Assembly: GCF_005144885.1 (NCBI RefSeq)
Contig: NZ_CP039690.1
Location: forward strand, 5,531,001 to 5,595,000
Direction: 5' to 3'
Source of the DNA: Phreatobacter stygius
GTDB lineage: Bacteria > Pseudomonadota > Alphaproteobacteria > Rhizobiales > Phreatobacteraceae
DNA length: 64,000 nucleotides
Under the pieces are notes generated by a model. The model had not been told where the DNA came from. It did not search any database and was given only the letters and a program-made list of their open reading frames with translations. A program made the translations under genes and the position numbers. Below, piece by piece: positions 1 through 8,621 of this stretch (positions are counted from its first letter, which is position 1; every line of letters begins with the position of its first letter).

Positions 1-963
1 GACGTCGAAGTCGACGGTCCGCGCATCAGCGTAACGGTCGAGGTCAGCGACACGAGCACCGCCGCGCTGGTCTGGAGCGAAAGGTACGGGCGCCCACTGG
101 GGGCCGTGCACGAAATCCGAAGTGAGATCGCCAGTTCGGTCGCTTCCGCGCTTGATCTGCATATCGCAGTCGCGGAGGCCCGCCGGGCGCTCTCCTCGCC
201 GTCGAACCTCGACGCCTGGGCCGCCTACCATCTGGGCGTTGCCGAGATGTATCGATTCGACCGCGAAGGAGCCGAGCGCGCCGCCGCTCGGTTCGAGCAG
301 GCGATCGAGCGGGAGCCAGGCTTCGCGAGAGCTCATGCCGGACTTTCGTTCGCGCATTTCCAGGGGGCGTTCCAGAGATTCGCCGCCGACCGGGCCGCCG
401 CGATCGACAAGGCACGGCGCTCGGCGGAGACGGCCGTCGCGCTCGACCCATTCGATCCCTTCTGCAATTTGGTGACGGGGCGCGTGGCCTGGCTGATCGG
501 CGACCTCGAAGGCGCGCGACCCTGGCTGGACCGTGCGATCGAGCTCAACCCGAACTACGCCCAAGGCAAATACGCCAGCGCCTGGACACGGACGCTGCTG
601 GGCGAAGGATCGAGGGGGCGGCGGTTGGTCGATGCCGCCATGGAGTTGAGCCCGCTCGATCCGCTGCTCTACGCCATGCTTGCCGTCAGAGCGTTCACGC
701 ATATCCTACAGGGCGAAACTGCCGAGGCCGCGATCTGGGGCGAGCGCGCGGCAAGGGCTCCCAGGGCCCATCCCCTCATCGAATTGATCGCTGCGGTCAG
801 CCACGGCCTGAACGGCGACGACGAGCAGGCGAACAGGTGGTTCGCCTCGGCGCTCAGGCGGCAGCCCGACCTGGGGCGCGAGGCGTTCTTCGAGGCCTTT
901 CCGTTCGGCAACGATGCCGTTCGCGTCCGTATCAACCAGGTGCTTCACCGCATTGCAGTGTGA
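1..963 (+). CDS. TPR-repeat regulatory protein, C-terminal part (5' end outside window)
   Basis: The reading frame is open from base 1, so the true start lies upstream and only the C-terminal 320 residues are seen. The first ~45 residues (motifs ISVTVEVSD, LVWSERYGR) match the TolB/FlgO-like segment that precedes TPR arrays in adenylate-cyclase-like or OmpR-type winged-helix regulators. The remainder consists of TPR-like helical pairs with recurring signatures such as 'A..FEQAIEREPGFARAHAG' and 'RAIELNPNYAQG'. The family usually carries an N-terminal cyclase or winged-helix DNA-binding domain. That domain is not visible, so the output activity cannot be stated. The role as a cytosolic signalling or transcriptional regulator is inferred from this architecture only. 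Confidence 0.8.
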   Translation, partial: DVEVDGPRISVTVEVSDTSTAALVWSERYGRPLGAVHEIRSEIASSVASALDLHIAVAEARRALSSPSNLDAWAAYHLGVAEMYRFDREGAERAAARFEQAIEREPGFARAHAGLSFAHFQGAFQRFAADRAAAIDKARRSAETAVALDPFDPFCNLVTGRVAWLIGDLEGARPWLDRAIELNPNYAQGKYASAWTRTLLGEGSRGRRLVDAAMELSPLDPLLYAMLAVRAFTHILQGETAEAAIWGERAARAPRAHPLIELIAAVSHGLNGDDEQANRWFASALRRQPDLGREAFFEAFPFGNDAVRVRINQVLHRIAV

Positions 964-1059
964 GGGTCGCTACTCGTTGCGCATGATTTTGATGGTGCAA
1001 GCCGGGTCGGAATCGGGGCTGATGGAGGTCACCCGCGCAGCCGGTTCCCGGAAAAAAGC

Positions 1060-2742
1060 CTATGTCAGGGCGACGATGGCCGGCCCGAGCACGGTCAGCA
1101 CGATATTGCCAATGGCGTAAGGCACGGTGAAACCGAGGGTCGGCGCCGGGCTTTCGGCGAGATCGCAGGCCGCCAGCATGGCTGCGTCCTGGGTCTGGGC
1201 GCCGGCGAGCGCGCCGACCAGCAGCACCGGGTGAATGCGCAGCAGGTAATGCCCGACATAGAGACCGACGAGCTGCGGCAGCAGCGTGACGACGACGCCG
1301 GCGACAAGGATCGTCAGGCCCGCCGTACCCAGCGCTGAGGCCGCTTGCGGCCCGGCGGTCAGGCCGACCAGGGCGCAGAACGAGGCGAGGCCGAAATCCC
1401 ACATGATCTGGGTCGCGGCGGGCGGCACCGGCGCAGCGGCCGGGCGGCGGGCATGCCACCAGCCGAAGGCGAGACCCGCGATGAGCGCCCCGCCACCGGC
1501 CGACAGTGTCACCGGAATGCCCTTGATGGTCAGGCTGACGAGGCCGATCAGCACACCGGACAGAAGGCCCGCTGCGAGAAAGGCGATGTCGGCCCGGTTG
1601 CCCTGGCTGGCGAGCGTGCCGATCAGGGGCGCGGTCGCGGCAAGCCGATTGGCGGGGCCGGCAAGGGTCAGCACGTCGCCGGGCATGAGCACGGTCGTGG
1701 CGGTTGCGGGAATGTCGTGCGCCTGCCGGCGGATCCGCCGCAGAAACAGGCCGTGGCCCATCTCGCCGACTTCGGCGACGGCGTCGCGCAGGGTCATGCC
1801 GGCGAAGCGGGACGCCAGCACGACTTCGGTGCCGGGACCGGTGAGGTCGATGACCAGGTCGTCAGCCGAAACCTCGTCGCCGATCCGGGCGGCGGCAGCG
1901 ACCATGGCGGGCCGATAGCCCTGGATGGCGACGAGATCGCCGCGTCTGACCACCAGCTGGGAATGGGGTTCCATGTCGACGCCGCCCCTGCGGATGCGCG
2001 CCACCGCGGCCAGCGGGCCGATCTCGGCATCGAGGCTTTCGATGGTCATGCCCTCGGCGGCGCTGACACGGAACACCCGGGCGACCAGCGTGCGGAAATC
2101 GAGCAATGGCGCCTTGGGTTCGGCGCCGTCGTCGCCGGCATCCAGCGCGCGAGCCGAAGCCTTGAGATCGACGCCGATCAGGCGGGGCGCGATCTGCGTG
2201 CAGAACAGGATGACGCCAATGGTGCCGAAGATATAGGTGAGGGCAAAGACCACGGCCGCCTGGCCCTGGATCCGGTTCAGTGCCGCAGCCGGGAGACCCA
2301 GCCCTTCGAGCGCGCCATAGGCCGTGCCGAGCATGGCCGTCTGGGTCAGCGCGCCGGCGGCGAGCCCTATGGCGGTGCCCTGGTCCAGCCCGAACAGGCG
2401 AACGACCGCGACGGTGCCGGCAAGGCCGACGGCCGCCACCACCAGGGTGACGATGGCGAGCGGCAGGGTTTTCCGGCCGAGCGAGGCGAAAAATTGCGGC
2501 CCGCTCTGGAAGCCGACCGCGAAGACGAAGAGCAGGAAGGCGACCGATTTCAAGGTCGGCGACAGGTCGGGCACGGCCGCACCGAACAGGGCGCCGACGA
2601 GCGTTCCGACCAGCAAGGTGCCGGCGGCGCTGCCGAAGGAGAAGCCGCCGAGCTTCTGCCGCCCGAACAGGACACCGAGCACGATGGTCAGGAACAGCAT
2701 GGCCTCGGGCGAGGCGACCACCGTGCGCAGCGGTTCGGGCAT
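1060..2742 (-). CDS. AspT-family amino acid antiporter (second of tandem pair)
   Basis: 560-residue inner-membrane protein with the AspT/YidE layout: about five N-terminal transmembrane segments (residues ~10-185), a large cytoplasmic region (~200-375) holding two TrkA_C/RCK_C-like domains, and a second hydrophobic block (~385-555). The family exchanges an amino acid for its decarboxylation product; the best-known member is the aspartate:alanine exchanger. It starts 12 bases after the stop of the upstream paralogue, behind an AAGGGGG ribosome-binding site, and is the last gene of a gadB-aspT-aspT operon. The N-terminal half keeps the Gly-rich GALTQTAMLGTAYG segment of the family. From context, glutamate/GABA exchange is the best guess, though aspartate/alanine is equally compatible with the fold. 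Confidence 0.88.
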   Translation of the reverse strand: MPEPLRTVVASPEAMLFLTIVLGVLFGRQKLGGFSFGSAAGTLLVGTLVGALFGAAVPDLSPTLKSVAFLLFVFAVGFQSGPQFFASLGRKTLPLAIVTLVVAAVGLAGTVAVVRLFGLDQGTAIGLAAGALTQTAMLGTAYGALEGLGLPAAALNRIQGQAAVVFALTYIFGTIGVILFCTQIAPRLIGVDLKASARALDAGDDGAEPKAPLLDFRTLVARVFRVSAAEGMTIESLDAEIGPLAAVARIRRGGVDMEPHSQLVVRRGDLVAIQGYRPAMVAAAARIGDEVSADDLVIDLTGPGTEVVLASRFAGMTLRDAVAEVGEMGHGLFLRRIRRQAHDIPATATTVLMPGDVLTLAGPANRLAATAPLIGTLASQGNRADIAFLAAGLLSGVLIGLVSLTIKGIPVTLSAGGGALIAGLAFGWWHARRPAAAPVPPAATQIMWDFGLASFCALVGLTAGPQAASALGTAGLTILVAGVVVTLLPQLVGLYVGHYLLRIHPVLLVGALAGAQTQDAAMLAACDLAESPAPTLGFTVPYAIGNIVLTVLGPAIVALT

Positions 2743-2754
2743 GACGCTTCCCCC

Positions 2755-4455
2755 TTAATGCGCCAGCACCATCGCGACATAACCGAACACGGTGAGCAGC
2801 ACGCCGGAGACCGCATAGCCGACGGGAAAGGCGATCCAGGGCACATTGCTGCCGATCTCCTTGGCCGCCTCCCGCGCCGGCCCGGAATGGCTGCGCGCGC
2901 CGGCCACCCCGCCCATCAGCAGCGCCGGGTTCATCCTGAAGACGTGGAAGCCGATGGCCCAGACCACGAAGGGCGGCACCGAGCAGGCGAGGAAGCCGAC
3001 GATGAAGATCTTCAGCGCGATCGCGCCGGTCAGCTGCGACAAGAGGTCGGCGCCGGCATTCACCCCGACGATCGCGACGAAGACGATGAGGCCCATGTCC
3101 TCCAGGATATTGCGCGCGGCATTCGGCGTATTGCCGAAGAAGCGCAGCCGCGACACGACCGACGACACGATGATGCCGGAGACCAGCAGGCCGCCGGCAT
3201 TGCCGAGGCCGACCGCCGCACCGAAAGCCGGGATCTCGATCAGGCCGATCAGGAAGCCGAGGATCATGCCGAGGGACAGCGTGAGGAGATCGGTCGAGGT
3301 GTTGTGCCGGGCGACCCGGCCGACCATTTCGCCGGCCTTGTCGATGGCCGATTTCAGGCCGCTGAGGAACAGCACGTCGAAGCGCTGCAACTCGGTATCG
3401 AGGCCGATTGGAATCGGCACGCCACCACGCTCGATGCGGGTGAGTTGCACCTGGCCGGCGATCGGGGTCTGACGGTAGTCCCTGAGCTTGCGGCCGATCG
3501 CCTGCTTGCTGGTGACCACGATCTCGGCCTGGTCGAGCGGAATGTTGAGCACATGGGCATTGGGCACTTCCGGCCCGATGATGCCCATGTGGTCGGTCAG
3601 CGGCCCGAGGCCGCCGCCGAGAGCGACGACGTCGCCCTTTTGCAGGACCAGCGAAGCATCGGCGCCGAGCAGATCCGGGCCGCGCGCGACATTGTCGATC
3701 TGATATTCCGGATAGGCCTTGCGGAAGTCCGCGATGGTCTTGCCGGCGGTCTGGTCGCTCTCGACCCGGTAGGCGCGCCAGCCGAACGGCTGGTAGCCGC
3801 TCAGCCCGGCGTCGTCGACATTGGGAACGCCGTGCTCGGTCTCGTATTGCCGGGCCGCGGCCTTGGCGTCGACGCCCCACCAGCGCGGCAGATATTTGCA
3901 GATGAGAATGATGCCGACCGTGCCCCAGATATAGGTGATGCCATAAGACAGGGCGATCATCCCGGAGGCCTGCTCGGCCGAGGTCCCCGCGGGTAGTGCC
4001 ACCGCGCCCGAGGTCACCGCCTGTTCGGCCGAGCCGATGGCCGCCGACATGGTCATGGCGCCGGCCAGAATGCCGCCGGCCGCGCCGACCGGCAGGCCGA
4101 GCAGGCGGACGCCGGCGACCACGATGGCGAGGCCGAGGCAGGAGCAGAGCACGGCGAGGCCGGCGAATTTCAGCCCGTCGCCCTTCAGGCCGTTGACGAA
4201 GGACGGGCCGACGCGCAGGCCGACGCCATACATGAAGAGATAATAGAACAGGCTCTTGGTGAAATCGTCGAGGTGGAAGCGGACACCGAACAGCGAGCCG
4301 AGAATGGCGAAACCGCAGCCGACGATGATGGCGGCGGCAACCGTTCCGAGCCCGTAGCCCTTGACCGTCCAGCTGCCGATCCAGACCGCGAGGCCGACCA
4401 CCAGGAACAGCAGGACAAAAGGGTTGTTGCCGAGAAACTGCATGAGCCAGGTCAT
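2755..4455 (-). CDS. AspT-family amino acid antiporter (first of tandem pair)
   Basis: 566 residues, the same two-halves-plus-RCK architecture as its downstream paralogue, but diverged from it over most of its length. Hydrophobic segments occupy residues ~10-190 and ~385-565. The cytoplasmic middle contains two TrkA_C-like modules (for example 'VLQKGDVVALGG' and 'LQRFDVLFLSG'). An AAGGAG site sits 8 bases before the ATG. The gene lies 84 bases downstream of gadB on the same strand. AspT proteins work as electrogenic exchangers that, together with a cytoplasmic decarboxylase, consume a proton per cycle. Two adjacent aspT genes beside a decarboxylase are known from Comamonas with aspartate decarboxylase; here the decarboxylase is GadB. 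Whether the two proteins form a heterodimer or act separately cannot be told. Confidence 0.88.
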   Translation of the reverse strand: MTWLMQFLGNNPFVLLFLVVGLAVWIGSWTVKGYGLGTVAAAIIVGCGFAILGSLFGVRFHLDDFTKSLFYYLFMYGVGLRVGPSFVNGLKGDGLKFAGLAVLCSCLGLAIVVAGVRLLGLPVGAAGGILAGAMTMSAAIGSAEQAVTSGAVALPAGTSAEQASGMIALSYGITYIWGTVGIILICKYLPRWWGVDAKAAARQYETEHGVPNVDDAGLSGYQPFGWRAYRVESDQTAGKTIADFRKAYPEYQIDNVARGPDLLGADASLVLQKGDVVALGGGLGPLTDHMGIIGPEVPNAHVLNIPLDQAEIVVTSKQAIGRKLRDYRQTPIAGQVQLTRIERGGVPIPIGLDTELQRFDVLFLSGLKSAIDKAGEMVGRVARHNTSTDLLTLSLGMILGFLIGLIEIPAFGAAVGLGNAGGLLVSGIIVSSVVSRLRFFGNTPNAARNILEDMGLIVFVAIVGVNAGADLLSQLTGAIALKIFIVGFLACSVPPFVVWAIGFHVFRMNPALLMGGVAGARSHSGPAREAAKEIGSNVPWIAFPVGYAVSGVLLTVFGYVAMVLAH

Positions 4456-4539
4456 TCCGGCGTGCTCCTTGCGAGGTCCGCGCGTCCACCACGGCTGCCG
4501 CGGGCCCGAAAGCTCGCGGCAGCCGTGCTACGGTGCTTG

Positions 4540-5910
4540 TCAGCACTTGCTCGGTGAGACCTTGTGGGCGGCGTGCAACGTCGGCGCGGCGGCCGTGCCG
4601 CCGTGTTCGTCCAGCCACTGGCAGGCATGGATGATGTCGTCGGCCAGGCCGTTGATGACGTTGTGGTTGAGGTGCGGGCGCACGACCACGCGCAGGCTGA
4701 CCACGGTTTCGGCATTGGGCGGCATGGAATAGGCCGACAGGACCCAGCCGCGCTCGCGCACCTTGGCCGAGACGTCGAATTCGTTGAACTTGTGCTTTCC
4801 CTTCAACGTCACCGCCACGACCGGGATGCGCTGGGTCTTGTTCATGATCTCGAAATAGCCGCTGTCGACCAAGCGCTGGCGCAGGAACTCGGAATTCTCC
4901 ACCGTGCGCTTCATGATCTCGCGGTAGCCGTCGAAGCCGAGCCGGAGGAAGGCGTAATATTGATAAGCGATCTGCGCCGCGTTGCGGCTGAAGTTCAAGG
5001 TCGCCGTCGGCATCTCGCCGCCGAGATAATTGACGTAGAAGACCAGGTCTTCGTTGAAGATCTTGCGCTCGCGGAAGATGATCCAGCCCAGCCCCGGCGG
5101 CACCAGGCCGAACTTGTGGCCGGAGGCATTGATCGACTGAACCCGCGGCAGCCGGAAATCCCAGACATAGTCGGGATAGAGGAACGGGTTGACGAAGCCG
5201 CCGGATGCCGCGTCGATATGCATGGGAATGCTGCGACCGGTCTTCTTTTCATAGCCGTCGAGCCAGTCGTGGATCTCCTGGATGTCGTCATCCTCGCCGG
5301 TGAAGGTCTGGCCCGCGATCGCGACGATGGCGATGGTGTTCTCATCGACGAGCTTGTCCAGGTGCTCGGTCGTCAGGCGGTAATTGCCGGGCTTCAGCGG
5401 CGCGATGCGCGGCTCGACGTCGAAATAGCGCAGGAATTTCTTCCAGACGATCTGGACATTGCCGCCGGTGACCATGTTCGGCTTGGCGGAGTCCTTGCCG
5501 GCAGCCTCGCGCGCCTGCCGCCAGTTCCACTTGTGGGCGAGCCCCGCCAGCATGCAGGCCTCCGACGAGCCGACGGTTGCCGTGCCATAGGGCTCGACCC
5601 CCTTCGGGCCGTTCCACAGCTGATGCAGCCAGCGGACCATGCGCCCTTCCATGGCGAAGAGCTGCGGATACATGTCGTGATCGATGTAGTTCTTCAGGAA
5701 ATTGTTGCGGCCGATCTCCAGCGCCTCCGGCTCGGTGAAGGTCGTCACGAAGGACGACAGGTTCATCTCGGGCTTGGCGTCCATCCAGGCTTCGCTGTTG
5801 ACCGTTGCCTTGGCCGCGAAGGCCGACATGCCGGCCTGCGGGAAATGGTCTTCCGGCACCTCTTGATTGAACTGGTCGTAGAGCTGATCGAAAGGCGACT
5901 TGTGCTTCAT
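4540..5910 (-). CDS. gadB: Glutamate decarboxylase (PLP-dependent)
   Basis: 456 residues, close to the usual ~466 for bacterial GadB. It decarboxylates L-glutamate to GABA and CO2 in the cytoplasm, consuming a proton. The PLP lysine is Lys266 in the SINASGHKFG motif. The cofactor-binding Asp is in HIDAASGG (Asp233), and GTATVGSSEA (~110-118) forms the phosphate/substrate pocket. The N-terminal segment rich in Phe/Met (residues 1-60) is the part that in E. coli GadB mediates pH-dependent membrane relocation. A GGAG site precedes the ATG at 5910. It heads an operon with two AspT-type antiporters instead of the usual GadC (APC family). The C-terminus ends HAAHKVSPSKC; a C-terminal His-containing tail that plugs the active site at neutral pH is known in E. 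coli GadB and may exist here. Confidence 0.95.
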   Translation of the reverse strand: MKHKSPFDQLYDQFNQEVPEDHFPQAGMSAFAAKATVNSEAWMDAKPEMNLSSFVTTFTEPEALEIGRNNFLKNYIDHDMYPQLFAMEGRMVRWLHQLWNGPKGVEPYGTATVGSSEACMLAGLAHKWNWRQAREAAGKDSAKPNMVTGGNVQIVWKKFLRYFDVEPRIAPLKPGNYRLTTEHLDKLVDENTIAIVAIAGQTFTGEDDDIQEIHDWLDGYEKKTGRSIPMHIDAASGGFVNPFLYPDYVWDFRLPRVQSINASGHKFGLVPPGLGWIIFRERKIFNEDLVFYVNYLGGEMPTATLNFSRNAAQIAYQYYAFLRLGFDGYREIMKRTVENSEFLRQRLVDSGYFEIMNKTQRIPVVAVTLKGKHKFNEFDVSAKVRERGWVLSAYSMPPNAETVVSLRVVVRPHLNHNVINGLADDIIHACQWLDEHGGTAAAPTLHAAHKVSPSKC

Positions 5911-6010
5911 GATGTCGCTCCTGCCATGACGGGGCCAATGGCCTCGGCGGCGGCGGCGCGGACGGCGCGGCGCCTTGCCCCGCCGCCCGGATTAAGGGCG
6001 CGGGGAGCTT

Positions 6011-6030
6011 GGAGATATCGGGTGATCTCC
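6011..6030. promoter_or_regulatory. Inverted repeat upstream of gadB
   Basis: Six-base inverted repeat GGAGAT-N8-ATCTCC about 100 bases upstream of the gadB start, in the 205-base gap between gadB and dinB. It could be an operator or part of a leader hairpin. No known pH-responsive box was recognised, so the assignment is weak. Confidence 0.3.
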
Positions 6031-6115
6031 CGGAACTGGTCAGGATTTTCCCGCGATCCTGAGTTGCGCCGTGGCGATGGAGCCTACCCGGGGGCGCCTG
6101 CCGCCGGCCTGGCCC

Positions 6116-7210
6116 TCAGAGCGCCAGTTGCATCTGGACATCCGGCTCCGGGCCGTCCTCATCCAGCGAAGACAGGGTCACGCCCAGCAGGCGCACGCCC
6201 TTGCTGACCGGCAGGAGCGCGTCCAGAAGTTCGAAACTGACCCGCTCCAGTTCGTCCTGGCTGCCGATGGCGTGGGGCAGCGAGCGGCTGCGGGTCAGCT
6301 GCTCGAAATCCTGGTAGCGCAGCTTCAGGGTGACGGTGCGGCCGCGGACCTTGGCCTTGTCGCAATGGCGCCAGACCTTGTCGATGATGCCGGCGAGCGC
6401 CTCATGCATGGCCTGCCGGTCGTGCAGGTTGTCGAAGAAGGTGTTTTCGCCGCCGACCGATTTGCGCACCCGGTCCGGGCGCACCGGACGTTCGTCGATG
6501 CCACGCGCGATGGAATGGTAATAGGGCCCCGACTTGCCGAAGTGCTGCCGCAGGAAAGCGAGTGTCTGGGCCTTGAGATCGAGCCCGGTATAGATGCCGA
6601 GGCGGTTCATCTTGGCCGAGGTTGCCGGGCCGATGCCGTGGAACTTGCCGACCGGCAGCGTCTCGACGAAGGCCGGCCCCATTTTCGGGGTAATGACGAA
6701 GAGGCCGTCGGGCTTGCGATGGTCCGAGGCGAGCTTGGCCAGGAACTTGTTGTAGGACACCCCGGCCGACGCCGTCAGCGCGGTTTCGGCGCGGATCCTG
6801 GCGCGGATCTCCTCAGCGACAGCGGTCGCGGTCGGCAGGCCCTTGAGGTTTGCGGTGACGTCGAGATAGGCCTCGTCGAGCGAGAGCGGCTCGATCAGCG
6901 GGGTATAGTCGGCGAAGATCGCGCGGATCTGCAGCGACACCTCGCGATAGACCTCGAAGCGCGGCTTGACGAAGATCAGCTCGGCGCATTTGCGCCGGGC
7001 GGTGACGGGCGGCATGGCCGAGTGGATGCCGAACTTGCGGGCTTCATAGCTCGCAGCCGCCACGACGCCGCGCTCGCGCGCGCCGCCGACCGCCACCGGC
7101 TTGCCCCGCAAGTCCGGATTGTCGCGCTGCTCCACGGAGGCATAGAAGGCATCCATGTCGACATGGATGATCTTGCGTTGCTTCTCCGCTGCGAGGTCCG
7201 GCGACTCCAT
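6116..7210 (-). CDS. dinB: DNA polymerase IV (Y-family translesion polymerase)
   Basis: 364 residues. Error-prone bypass polymerase that extends past damaged template bases. The catalytic carboxylates are in HVDMDAFYASVE (Asp18, Asp20) and SLDEAYLDV (~residues 108-116). A helix-hairpin-helix thumb follows (~180-215, FHGIGPATSAKMNRLGI) and then the little-finger domain (~235-345). The C-terminal QMQLAL fits a beta-clamp binding peptide. It lies downstream of the GST gene on the same strand, separated by 49 bases that carry an inverted repeat, so it may be read by partial read-through. No GTTC/GAAC-type alphaproteobacterial LexA box was seen immediately upstream, so SOS control is not supported by the sequence. 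Confidence 0.94.
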   Translation of the reverse strand: MESPDLAAEKQRKIIHVDMDAFYASVEQRDNPDLRGKPVAVGGARERGVVAAASYEARKFGIHSAMPPVTARRKCAELIFVKPRFEVYREVSLQIRAIFADYTPLIEPLSLDEAYLDVTANLKGLPTATAVAEEIRARIRAETALTASAGVSYNKFLAKLASDHRKPDGLFVITPKMGPAFVETLPVGKFHGIGPATSAKMNRLGIYTGLDLKAQTLAFLRQHFGKSGPYYHSIARGIDERPVRPDRVRKSVGGENTFFDNLHDRQAMHEALAGIIDKVWRHCDKAKVRGRTVTLKLRYQDFEQLTRSRSLPHAIGSQDELERVSFELLDALLPVSKGVRLLGVTLSSLDEDGPEPDVQMQLAL

Positions 7211-7232
7211 GGCGCCATTCTACCAGGACGCC

Positions 7233-7256
7233 GCCGGCACGGCATGTCCTGCCGGC
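7233..7256 (-). terminator. Hairpin between GST gene and dinB
   Basis: Inverted repeat GCCGGCA-N10-TGCCGGC directly after the GST stop codon on the minus strand. There is no U-run after the stem, so it may be an attenuator or a spacer hairpin and not a strong terminator. Confidence 0.35.
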
Positions 7257-7259
7257 GAT

Positions 7260-7886
7260 TCAGGCCACCGGCTCGGTCATGGCCGGAAACGGCATGCGCC
7301 AGGCCTCCATCTGGTTCAGCCGGTCGTGCCAGCGGCCGACGGCGGGAAATTCGCCGAGCGGTATGTGCGCCCGGTCGGCGTAAGGCAGGGTTACCGCGAC
7401 GGCGAAGTCGGCGACCGTCAGGCCGTCGCCGACCAGCCAGTCGCGCCCGGTCAGGTGGTCGTTCAGGATGCCGGCATATTTGCGCCAATAGCGGGTCGCT
7501 TCATCAACCGCGGCGCGGTCGGGATCGCCCATCCCGAAACGCGGCTTGATCAGATATTCGAAATAGAGCGCGCCGCCATGGTGGGTGAAATGCTGGGCAT
7601 CCCAGCTCAGCCAGCGCATGATCTCGATCTGCCTGCCGTCATGTGGCCAGAGATCCGAGCCGACCTTGTCGGCGAGGTAACACATGATGGCATTGGACTC
7701 CCACAGCGTCCTGTCGCCGTCGGTCAGCACCGGCACCTTGCCATTGGGATTGATGGCGAGGAATTCGGGTTTCCGGTTCTCGCCCTTGCCCAAGTCGACG
7801 GGGACGAAAGTGACCGGGGAGTTGAGATAGCGGGCCACCGCGCAGGTCTTCCGCGGGTTCAGCGTGTCGCAATAATAAAGCTTCAT
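7260..7886 (-). CDS. Glutathione S-transferase family protein
   Basis: 208 residues with a thioredoxin-like N-terminal domain (residues 1-80: MKLYYCDTLNPRKTCAVARY, then NPNGKVPVL and WESNAIMCYLA, the glutathione-binding 'ESNAI' loop) and an all-helical C-terminal domain (~90-205). The start at 7886 is preferred because the beta-strand 1 motif begins there; an upstream in-frame start would add 23 unrelated residues. Such cytosolic GSTs conjugate glutathione to electrophiles or reduce them. It is 25 bases downstream of a GFA-family protein on the same strand, and the pair suggests a small glutathione/aldehyde detoxification unit. The substrate is unknown. Confidence 0.9.
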   Translation of the reverse strand: MKLYYCDTLNPRKTCAVARYLNSPVTFVPVDLGKGENRKPEFLAINPNGKVPVLTDGDRTLWESNAIMCYLADKVGSDLWPHDGRQIEIMRWLSWDAQHFTHHGGALYFEYLIKPRFGMGDPDRAAVDEATRYWRKYAGILNDHLTGRDWLVGDGLTVADFAVAVTLPYADRAHIPLGEFPAVGRWHDRLNQMEAWRMPFPAMTEPVA

Positions 7887-7911
7887 GGTGAATGTCCTTG
7901 GTCGGGTGGCG

Positions 7912-8361
7912 TCAGAGGTGGCGGGTGACGGCGGGGGCCGAGGACCAGTCGTCATTGCGGCCGTCCTCGTAGGTGATCGGTGCCGCGGCGAATTCCTCCG
8001 GCGTCACGTCGTCGAGCGTGTTGATGTTGACGGCGTGGAATGCGCCGCCCATCGGCTCGTAACTGGCTGACGCGAACGGATGGATGCCGCAGCGGCTGCA
8101 GAAGTAGTGGTGGATCTGCCGTTCGCCGAACTGGTAGTCCGACAGTGCCTCTTGGCCGGCGGTGACCCGCAGATCGGCCGGCAGCACGAAAGCCTTCCAG
8201 TAATGCGTCTTCAGGCAGAACGTGCAGTTGCAGCGGAAGGTGGAGGTCCACCAGACGCCAGGCCGTTCCGGCTCCGAGCGCTGGCCGGCCGGCGCAAGGT
8301 CGACACTGCATTCGAAGCGCACCGTGCCGCAATGGCAACTGCCGTGACGAAGCCTTTTCAT
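7912..8361 (-). CDS. GFA-family zinc protein (Gfa/CENP-V type)
   Basis: 149 residues with the zinc ligands of the GFA fold: SCHCG near the N-terminus (Cys9, Cys11), CNCTFC in the middle (~55-60) and FCSRCG (~95-100). Members include glutathione-dependent formaldehyde-activating enzyme and many uncharacterised homologues, so formaldehyde itself is not proven as substrate. It is the first gene of a GFA-GST unit. A 20-base perfect dyad lies 52 bases upstream of its start and is a good candidate operator. Confidence 0.9.
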   Translation of the reverse strand: MKRLRHGSCHCGTVRFECSVDLAPAGQRSEPERPGVWWTSTFRCNCTFCLKTHYWKAFVLPADLRVTAGQEALSDYQFGERQIHHYFCSRCGIHPFASASYEPMGGAFHAVNINTLDDVTPEEFAAAPITYEDGRNDDWSSAPAVTRHL

Positions 8362-8412
8362 GCGTCTGGTCCTCTGGGAGCTTTGAGCGGCTGGCGCGCT
8401 CGTCTGTCAGAT

Positions 8413-8432
8413 ACTTAACTTATCAGTTAAGT
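8413..8432. promoter_or_regulatory. Perfect dyad operator upstream of GFA gene
   Basis: ACTTAACT-TATC-AGTTAAGT, an eight-base perfect inverted repeat with a four-base centre, inside an unusually AT-rich patch. Its place, 52 bases before the GFA start, fits a repressor operator of ArsR/HxlR-like size. No regulator gene is adjacent, so the binding protein would be encoded elsewhere. Confidence 0.6.
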
Positions 8433-8621
8433 TTAAGATCAAGCGCGTCAGGCTGTCAACCGGCGGGTCGGCACACGGGGTGCTCGAGGGCGTGGGCCGA
8501 CGACCGACCAAGGTGTGGCTCGAAAAAATTGTCGGGGCCTGTCGAATGAAGCCGCGCTTGTTCGTCCTCGGAATAGCCCACGCCGTGGGCGTTACCTGAA
8601 GGCCGGAAAACGGAGGCACTC

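Noticed and set aside
1041-1059. Possible terminator with A6 after CCGGTTCCCGG near the end of the AspT operon
   Set aside because: On the minus strand the T-run precedes the stem instead of following it, so it does not form an intrinsic terminator for that operon.
1345-3996. Very long open frame (883 codons) on the plus strand opposite the AspT genes
   Set aside because: Rich in Arg, Gly, Asp, Gln and His without domain pattern; it is the antisense shadow of GC-rich coding DNA. The minus-strand transporters have full family motifs.
1862-4618. 918-codon minus-strand frame overlapping both transporters
   Set aside because: Arg/Ala/Pro-rich, no hydrophobic segments, out of frame with the recognised AspT proteins.
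7211-7259. LexA/SOS box before dinB
   Set aside because: No GTTC-N7-GTTC or GAAC-N7-GAAC motif in the gap; only a GC hairpin is seen.
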